42,717 bases of DNA, taken from Akkermansia sp. GTDB taxonomy: Bacteria; Verrucomicrobiota; Verrucomicrobiia; Verrucomicrobiales; Akkermansiaceae. Of the stretch, positions 38,143 through 42,717 are shown in pieces. The stretch lies in assembly GCA_030531305.1 (NCBI GenBank), contig JAUNNT010000011.1, positions 1-42,717 on the forward strand, in the 5' to 3' direction. Within the stretch, counting starts at the first letter, position 1; every line of letters begins with the position of its first letter. The position numbers were made by a program, and so were the translations under genes. Below the pieces are notes generated by a model that saw only the letters and a list, made by a program, of their open reading frames with translations, did not search any database and was not told where the DNA came from.

Positions 38143-38948
38143 GTCAGGGCAGGGGTGGTGGGAATGGCCGCCAGCAGTTCGCGGGTGTAGGGGTGCTGCG
38201 GTGCGTTGTACAGGGCGTCCGCATCCGCCGTTTCCACTATCCTGCCCAGGTGCATCACCCCCACGCGGTCAGACATGTGCCGCACCACCGCCAGGTTGTG
38301 CGAGATGAACAGGTACGCCAGCCCAAGCTCCTCCTGCACGTCCAGCAGCAGGTTGAGCACCTGCGCCTGAACCGACACGTCAAGCGAGCTGGTCGGCTCG
38401 TCCAGCACCAGCAGTTTGGGTTCCAGCACCAGGGCGCGGGCAATGCCGATGCGCTGCCGCTGCCCGCCGGAGAACTCGTGCGGGAACTTGTCCGCCGCGG
38501 ATGCGGGAAGCCCCACCAAATCCAGCAGACGCAGCACCTGCGCCTCGCGCGATGCCCGCGTGCCGACACGCGCCACCTCCAGCGGCTCCGCCACCAGCTC
38601 CCGAACGTCCATGCGCGGGTTCAGCGAGTCCGCCGGGTCCTGGAACACCATCTGCACCTGCCGGCGCAGCGGCCGCAGCCGCGCGGTGGACAGGTGCGTG
38701 ATGTCCCGCCCCAGCAGGCGGATGCTGCCGGACGTCGGCTCCAGCAGCCGCAGGATGCAGCGCGCCAGCGTGCTCTTGCCGCACCCGCTCTCGCCCACCA
38801 GCCCCAGCGTCTCTCCCGCCGCGATGGCCAGCGACACCCCGTCCACGGCCTTCATCACACCCTTGGCGCGGGAAAGGACGCCGTGTCCCCCCGCGGCAAA
38901 GTGCATGCAGAGGTTCTCCACCTCCAGGATGTTCTGCTCCGTGCCCAT
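38139..38948 (-). CDS. ABC transporter ATPase, oligopeptide/dipeptide type (OppF/DppF-like)
   Basis: A 269-residue ATPase. Walker [10 protein letters not shown], the signature [15 protein letters not shown], Walker [14 protein letters not shown] and SHNLAVV are intact; the C-terminal [10 protein letters not shown] is the OppF/DppF family tail. No permease, binding protein or OppD partner gene is nearby, so the ATPase is an orphan in this window. It precedes and overlaps tatC. A TAGAAT box (38966-38961) is 12 nt before the start, but no matching -35 box is visible. Confidence 0.9.
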   Translation of the reverse strand: MGTEQNILEVENLCMHFAAGGHGVLSRAKGVMKAVDGVSLAIAAGETLGLVGESGCGKSTLARCILRLLEPTSGSIRLLGRDITHLSTARLRPLRRQVQMVFQDPADSLNPRMDVRELVAEPLEVARVGTRASREAQVLRLLDLVGLPASAADKFPHEFSGGQRQRIGIARALVLEPKLLVLDEPTSSLDVSVQAQVLNLLLDVQEELGLAYLFISHNLAVVRHMSDRVGVMHLGRIVETADADALYNAPQHPYTRELLAAIPTTPALT

Positions 38949-38971
38949 CTGGTGCCCGCCATTCTACTCCA

Positions 38972-39034
38972 CCGCCCCCTCCCTTGGCGAGAAAAATCGC
39001 GCCGCACCCCGCTGGGCGCGGCGCGATTCCTAAT
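38972..39034 (+). repeat. Direct repeat D, copy 1, with terminator-like hairpin
   Basis: About 63 bp beginning CCGCCCCCTCCCTTGGCGAG, carrying arms AATCGCGCCGC (38995-39005) and GCGGCGCGATT (39018-39028). About 92% identical to 42607-42671. On the minus strand the stem is followed by TTTTTCTC, so it can stop leftward transcription entering the oppF-tatC unit. Confidence 0.85.
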
Positions 39035-39058
39035 CTTAATCCTAATCCTAATCCGGAA
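39026..39058. repeat. Hexamer short tandem repeat (copy 4)
   Basis: ATTCCT, AATCTT, AATCCT, AATCCT, AATCCG, GAATT. It carries the same AATCTT variant as the eamA copy. It is the only copy in the window that is not near a gene's 3' end. Confidence 0.85.
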
Positions 39059-39060
39059 TT

Positions 39061-39500
39061 ACCATTGGTTGTAACAAGCGTGGTTGGTAGGCATGCCTTG
39101 CGCTAATCCACCCCGCGCAAGGCGGGGTTGCCTCACCGCCGCCCCACGGCGGTTCGCCCTGCGGGCAGCCACATCCGTGGCTGGCCAATCGCCCTTACCG
39201 CGCCGCTTGCGGCGCGCCCCTTCGGGGGCCGTCGGGCGCTTTGCGTTAGTTGTAAGTGCGAAGGGGGACACCCCCCGGTCTTACGACCGGGGCTGGAAAA
39301 TGTTGCCGCCGCAAGGCGGCTCATTACATCGCGCCATTCGGCGCGATGCGTAGATGTTCCCGCACGCGGAGCGTGCCTAATTTTAAGCCGCCTTGGCGGC
39401 GACAACCTTTTCCAGCCCACGGCGTAAGCCGTGGGGGTATCCACGCCCGATACTTCTCGGCACGTAACCCCGCCTTGCGCGGGGTGGATTCACGCCAAGG
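39061..39500. repeat. Hairpin-cluster repeat element with inverted ends (long form)
   Basis: About 440 bp containing some thirteen small palindromes. Examples: CCCCGC/GCGGGG (39111-39127), ACCGCC/GGCGGT (39135-39153), AGCCAC/GTGGCT (39167-39182), GCGCCGC/GCGGCGC (39200-39215), CCCCGGTC-TTAC-GACCGGGG (39273-39292), TCGCGCC/GGCGCGA (39329-39346), CCCACGGC-GTAA-GCCGTGGG (39417-39436). 39107-39130 recurs inverted at 39465-39487, and 39290-39321 recurs inverted at 39386-39417. No transposase is present. A shorter copy lies at 1-110. Confidence 0.8.
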
Positions 39501-39536
39501 GTGGCATCTCTCATGCACCCGCTGCCTCCAACTCAT

Positions 39537-39571
39537 CAAAAGGCCCGTCTGGCAGCATGCCAGACGGGCCT
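39537..39571 (-). terminator. Terminator of the PEP-CTERM gene
   Basis: On the minus strand AGGCCCGTCTGGCA, loop TGC, TGCCAGACGGGCCT form a perfect 14-bp stem, followed by TTT. It lies about 65 nt past the stop codon. Confidence 0.85.
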
Positions 39572-39603
39572 CTGTAATCTCCGCGCGCGAAGCGCGCCTA
39601 ACT

Positions 39604-39642
39604 TTCCAAATTGTAAATCGTCAATCGTCAATTGTAAATTAC
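39604..39642. repeat. Heptamer short tandem repeat ATYGTMA (copy 2) at the PEP-CTERM stop
   Basis: ATTGTAA ATCGTCA ATCGTCA ATTGTAA, then ATT, with the stop codon (TAA, 39641-39639) touching it. Same phase and same flank (TCCAA) as the umuC copy. Confidence 0.88.
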
Positions 39643-42398
39643 TTGCGGCGTCTTGCCGCCAGGGCGGCAAGCGCAAGCAAGGACAACGTTCCTGTTGTGG
39701 GTTCCGGCGTGGGAACCAGCTTGAAGAACAGGCGCGGAGCGTAGTCGTCCGACAGCGCGGCGGGGTCGTAGTACGCTTGTTCGGTGTAGGCCTGGCCCTT
39801 GGGATCTACCAGTTTGGCGAATATTTGCAAGGTGCTTATGTACGTCAATGCCTGTTCGACCTCCTGGGTCATGCTGTCGAACGTGAGGGTGAAGTAGTCC
39901 CAACCCAGGAGCGTGCCGCGCTCCGCGATGTCCGTCATGTCCAGCCACAGGTCGGTGCCGTCCAGGGTCACGGAATCGAACATGTCGCACGTGAGGTTGA
40001 TGACTTGGCTGCCCGCAGCCATGGTGATGGATTGACCTTTGTTGCCGCTCATCTGGAGCGTGGTGTCCGTCTCCACGGTTTCGCTGCCGGTCACATACGT
40101 GTTGACATCCTGCTCCAGCCAGGCGGTGGTATTCCGCATATCCAGCATGGCGGTGTCGTCCGTGAAGCGGGTGTCCGCCTTGATCTCCACGTTCACCAGA
40201 TACATGGTGGTGCCCTTGCCGATGTCGATCAGGGAACCGCTGATTACAGCGTTTTCCATGTGGAAGTCGCTCTTGGTGGTCAGCTTCACACCCTGCACCT
40301 GCACCCAGTCAGGCCTATCCGCAGCTTTCCCCTTAAATTGCACGTGGTTCTTGTCTTGGGTGCCGGAGTCCACGTCTATTTCGGCACGGCCGGTGATGGC
40401 ACCGGTGTACCCTCCGTTGTCCTCCATGGTGAAAAGCTCCGTACCGTTTGACTGTGTCATGGTCCACTTGTGGCCGCCGAACTTCAGCGTGGCTTGATCG
40501 TAATCGAGCTTCATGGCTGCCGTGCCGGAGAGGTCCGTGCCAAGCGTGACCGTTTCATTGTCGCCGGATATGTGATCCCCCACCCACAGCGTGCCGTTGT
40601 CGATTCTGGCGCTTTGTCCCGTGAACGTGAACTTGTTCAGCCCGATTCCATTCCTTTCTTGCAGCCAGGATTCCGTCTTGAGCGGCGTCTGGACTGTCAC
40701 CATGTATTCCTCCTTCGCTTGACCCAGGTCAAGCTGCGTGTTGTCCTTCATGGTGAAATACGCTCCATCCCCAAGCTTCACGTTTCGCAGCGAGAGCTTG
40801 GCGGAGGGGTCAATCTCCACATAGGAGTTGATTTTGCCGTTCTTGATGACGTTGTATGGATCAAAGGCAGACCACACGCCGATGGCCAGTTTCGAGATTT
40901 CGCCGTTGCCGAGATCGAGCGTGCTGTTGTCAAGGCTGAGGAAAGACCGTTCCAAGCCCACCAGGTTCTGCACGCCGTTGCCCAGCGTGTAGGTCTCTCC
41001 GGGTTTAATGCGGAGGTAGGCGTTCACAACCGTGGCCTCACCATTCACCACAAGTTTGGAGACATCGTTTATCCACCTGTCCTTTCCATCGCCTGTAGCC
41101 ATCTCCAGCGTGGAGCCGTCGTTCATCACTATGGAGGTGGGACCGTTCCAGCTTGCCATCGCGCTGTCGGAATACAGGTAGCTGCCCTCCCCCAGGGTGA
41201 GGGTGCCGATGAGTGTGCCGTTCGTCACGGTGTTCCCGTCACCTCTCACGGTCAAATCCAGAGTGGTCTGCTTGCCCGCCAGGTCCAGCGTGTTCCCGCC
41301 GTTCATGCGAACCTTCACTCCACCGTTCCAATGCTCTTCATCTACCCGCGCGGGAGCGACTAGCATGTCGAACTGCAGGGAACTTCCTTCCTCCATGGTG
41401 ATGTTGCCGCCGTAGTAGCCTGCAGTCATCGTCGCGCTGCAATTCTCACGCACCTCGATGTTGTTCGTCAGCCAGCTGACATAGTGATTGCCCAATTCAC
41501 TCACCTCATCACGGCCTTGCAGTTTGGTGCCGTTGCCGAGAGAAATCGTGGCGGTGCCCCCCAAATAGCTTGCAATTGTACTGATTGCACCATCAGGCAA
41601 GATGAGCTTGGCATCGGCTCCCTCTGCACTATCCAGGTGCAACCTGTAATAATCATTTTCCCCCCAATAATTATTCAAGTTCAGTTGGATTTTCCCGTCT
41701 TTGATTGTGGGTATCCCCCATTGACTTGGAACATCCAGGTTCATGGTCTGGTCGTATCCCAGGGTCACGGACTTTGCGTACGTTGAACCCATCACCAGCG
41801 TTGTTCCCTCCCTGACCTTGAGATTGGCGTTGATGAGGAAGTTCCTTGAAACACGAGGGTCATTCGCATCAGTAAAATACTCGCACATGATGTCCTTCGC
41901 AAGCAGGTTGCCCGCCGTGATGGTTACATCGGCCCCTTCTTCGAAGGTGAAAGCCCCGAGCTTGAGGTCTGTAACGTGGTCATTCAAGGTGGCATTATTT
42001 TCCATGTGTATATGCAGGCTGTACTTTGGCATATCCGCCTCGTCTAACTTAGTGGAATTCACTGCCACTTGCCACAAACGGCCTTTGTCTTCATCGTCAT
42101 ACCCCGGATCCATGGTGAGCGTGGCACCCTCTTTGATGAGGATTTGGTTGGCCACGGCTCCATTAGTGATGGTGCCTTCGCAATCTTTTTCCACAATGAA
42201 CTGGCCTCCGTAGTAGAGGTAGTACGACGGGTCTGCGTCTATTACCCATGCATATTCATCGACATCGTGATTTTCGATGTAGTCTTCTACGTCGAATTCA
42301 TCGTTGTCATCGTCCAAATAGTGGATTTCTGCCCAAGAGACATTGGAGAAGCCGAGGGTTGCAGCGAGGACGGTTGCCAGGAATAGAGTTTGTTTCAT
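39639..42398 (-). CDS. Secreted beta-helical protein with PEP-CTERM-type sorting tail
   Basis: A 919-residue surface protein candidate. Signal peptide MKQTLFLATVLAATLGFSNVSWA, an acidic start (YLDDDNDEFDVEDY), then a long run of short beta-strand repeats rich in Asn, Gly and Thr, as in right-handed beta-helix adhesins (phrases like MNDGSTLEMATG, VNGEATVVNAYLRI). The tail has the PEP motif (TPEPTTG), a hydrophobic stretch (LSLLALAALA) and ARRRK, expected to be handled by an exosortase-like enzyme. No autotransporter barrel is present. Parts of the gene (41.5-42.1 kb) are more AT-rich than the window. The exosortase gene is not in this window. Adhesion is inference. Confidence 0.85.
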   Translation of the reverse strand: MKQTLFLATVLAATLGFSNVSWAEIHYLDDDNDEFDVEDYIENHDVDEYAWVIDADPSYYLYYGGQFIVEKDCEGTITNGAVANQILIKEGATLTMDPGYDDEDKGRLWQVAVNSTKLDEADMPKYSLHIHMENNATLNDHVTDLKLGAFTFEEGADVTITAGNLLAKDIMCEYFTDANDPRVSRNFLINANLKVREGTTLVMGSTYAKSVTLGYDQTMNLDVPSQWGIPTIKDGKIQLNLNNYWGENDYYRLHLDSAEGADAKLILPDGAISTIASYLGGTATISLGNGTKLQGRDEVSELGNHYVSWLTNNIEVRENCSATMTAGYYGGNITMEEGSSLQFDMLVAPARVDEEHWNGGVKVRMNGGNTLDLAGKQTTLDLTVRGDGNTVTNGTLIGTLTLGEGSYLYSDSAMASWNGPTSIVMNDGSTLEMATGDGKDRWINDVSKLVVNGEATVVNAYLRIKPGETYTLGNGVQNLVGLERSFLSLDNSTLDLGNGEISKLAIGVWSAFDPYNVIKNGKINSYVEIDPSAKLSLRNVKLGDGAYFTMKDNTQLDLGQAKEEYMVTVQTPLKTESWLQERNGIGLNKFTFTGQSARIDNGTLWVGDHISGDNETVTLGTDLSGTAAMKLDYDQATLKFGGHKWTMTQSNGTELFTMEDNGGYTGAITGRAEIDVDSGTQDKNHVQFKGKAADRPDWVQVQGVKLTTKSDFHMENAVISGSLIDIGKGTTMYLVNVEIKADTRFTDDTAMLDMRNTTAWLEQDVNTYVTGSETVETDTTLQMSGNKGQSITMAAGSQVINLTCDMFDSVTLDGTDLWLDMTDIAERGTLLGWDYFTLTFDSMTQEVEQALTYISTLQIFAKLVDPKGQAYTEQAYYDPAALSDDYAPRLFFKLVPTPEPTTGTLSLLALAALAARRRK

Positions 42399-42470
42399 AA
42401 TAGATGTATTAATGTTATATGGTTTGCACGTGCCGGGCGGAAGGGCCTCGGACAGCAGCGGCGGGGCGGG

Positions 42471-42499
42471 AGTTTATGTATTCCCAATACTGTTGTCAA
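42471..42499 (-). promoter_or_regulatory. Promoter of the PEP-CTERM gene
   Basis: On the minus strand TTGACA (42499-42494), 17 bp, TAAACT (42476-42471). The leader would be about 65 nt, long compared with most genes here. Confidence 0.6.
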
Positions 42500-42606
42500 G
42501 GGCTTTTATGAAATTTTTGCGCCTATCACTTGAATTCCGCTAATTTCCGCTGAATTTTGATTGCCGCCGCGCGGCGTGCCTCGCCAACCGCCTTCCACCA
42601 AAGAAC

Positions 42607-42671
42607 CCGCCCCTCCCTTGGCGAGAAAAATCGCGCCGCACCCCATCGGGCGCGGCGCAATTTCCTAATCC
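42607..42671 (+). repeat. Direct repeat D, copy 2
   Basis: Matches 38972-39034 in the same orientation, including the CCCTTGGCGAGAAAAATCGC phrase and the hairpin GCGCCGC/GCGGCGC. It ends in TTTCCTAATCC, a trace of the hexamer repeat. Together the two copies bracket the hairpin cluster and the PEP-CTERM gene. Confidence 0.85.
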
Positions 42672-42717
42672 TCGGTTCAAATTTTGTGGTAGAACGAGGT
42701 TGTTCGGGGTATCATCC

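Larger units (their letters stand above)
38949..39638. other. 690-bp gene-free gap made of repeats
   Basis: No gene is supported. From left to right it holds the 63-bp direct repeat D with a hairpin (38972-39034), the hexamer repeat (39026-39058), a run of about a dozen small hairpins with inverted ends (39061-39500), a terminator for the PEP-CTERM gene (39541-39571), a GCGCGC/GCGCGC hairpin (39582-39596), and a heptamer repeat that joins the PEP-CTERM stop codon. Confidence 0.9.
42399..42717. other. Right-end gap with promoter and repeat D copy
   Basis: 319 bp with no supported gene. It contains the PEP-CTERM promoter at 42471-42499, an AT-rich part at 42500-42560, repeat D at 42607-42671, and CTCGGTTCAAA (42673-42683), a phrase also present at 4058-4068 before the heptamer repeat. 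Confidence 0.8.

Noticed and set aside
39061..39500. CRISPR array
   Set aside because: The palindromes differ from each other in sequence, length and spacing; there is no constant repeat with unique spacers and no cas genes.
39084..39744. Several overlapping reading frames across the hairpin cluster
   Set aside because: They consist of translated palindromes, run in multiple frames and have no start signal or domain.

Overview
The window reads as a chromosomal segment of a Gram-negative, high-GC bacterium, most likely a gut-type member of the Verrucomicrobiota related to Akkermansia. The main clue is the 919-residue secreted protein at the right end, which has a signal peptide and a PEP-CTERM-type tail (TPEPTTG, a short hydrophobic stretch, then ARRRK) of the kind common in Akkermansia. 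Tat components, a periplasmic parvulin and an L,D-transpeptidase agree with a diderm cell. The taxonomic call is inference. About forty protein genes and one tRNA are supported; nearly all are single-copy housekeeping genes, with a few accessory or lineage-specific ones.

Layout. 1-260 holds a copy of a dispersed hairpin repeat. 261-1991 is a secreted IdeS/Mac-like cysteine protease candidate. 2048-2199 carries a strong promoter and a structured RNA ending in a 12-bp terminator, ahead of coaB-rsgA. A leftward block follows: a parvulin and aroA, an AAA+ ATPase with TerB-like modules, and dnaA, with tatA facing rightward. An AT-rich 365-bp gap upstream of dnaA is the best origin candidate. Then thiL with a CPBP protease (leftward), fic, and a pyrimidine/folate operon pyrF-thyA-folA-eamA (rightward), argD, tRNA-Thr, a CGCAxxG protein, rpmI-rplT, a MerR regulator coupled to a 43-residue membrane peptide, a Sel1-repeat protein, an L,D-transpeptidase-umuC pair, and two secreted proteins sharing three copies of an unrecognised domain. 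ilvE and an epimerase are divergent; a SWIM protein, nadK, argB and corA follow. A rightward cluster (ABCG-like transporter, small anchored protein, 677-residue secreted protein, gluQ) comes next, then a proline-rich secreted peptide, an oppF-like ATPase with tatC, a 690-bp repeat-rich gap, and the PEP-CTERM protein.

Three themes cut across the genes. First, short tandem repeats of three sequence families (hexamer AATCYT, heptamer KGTACTA, heptamer ATYGTMA) sit at or within about 30 nt of the stop codons of seven genes. Second, many genes have a recognisable TTGnnn-17-TAnnnT promoter whose -10 box lies only 6 to 14 nt before the start codon, implying leaderless or nearly leaderless mRNAs. Third, the 39.06-39.50 kb gap is a dense run of small hairpins with inverted ends, and a shorter copy lacking an internal block of about 110 bp lies at the left edge of the window.

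All functional calls come from reading motifs by eye; no database search was possible.
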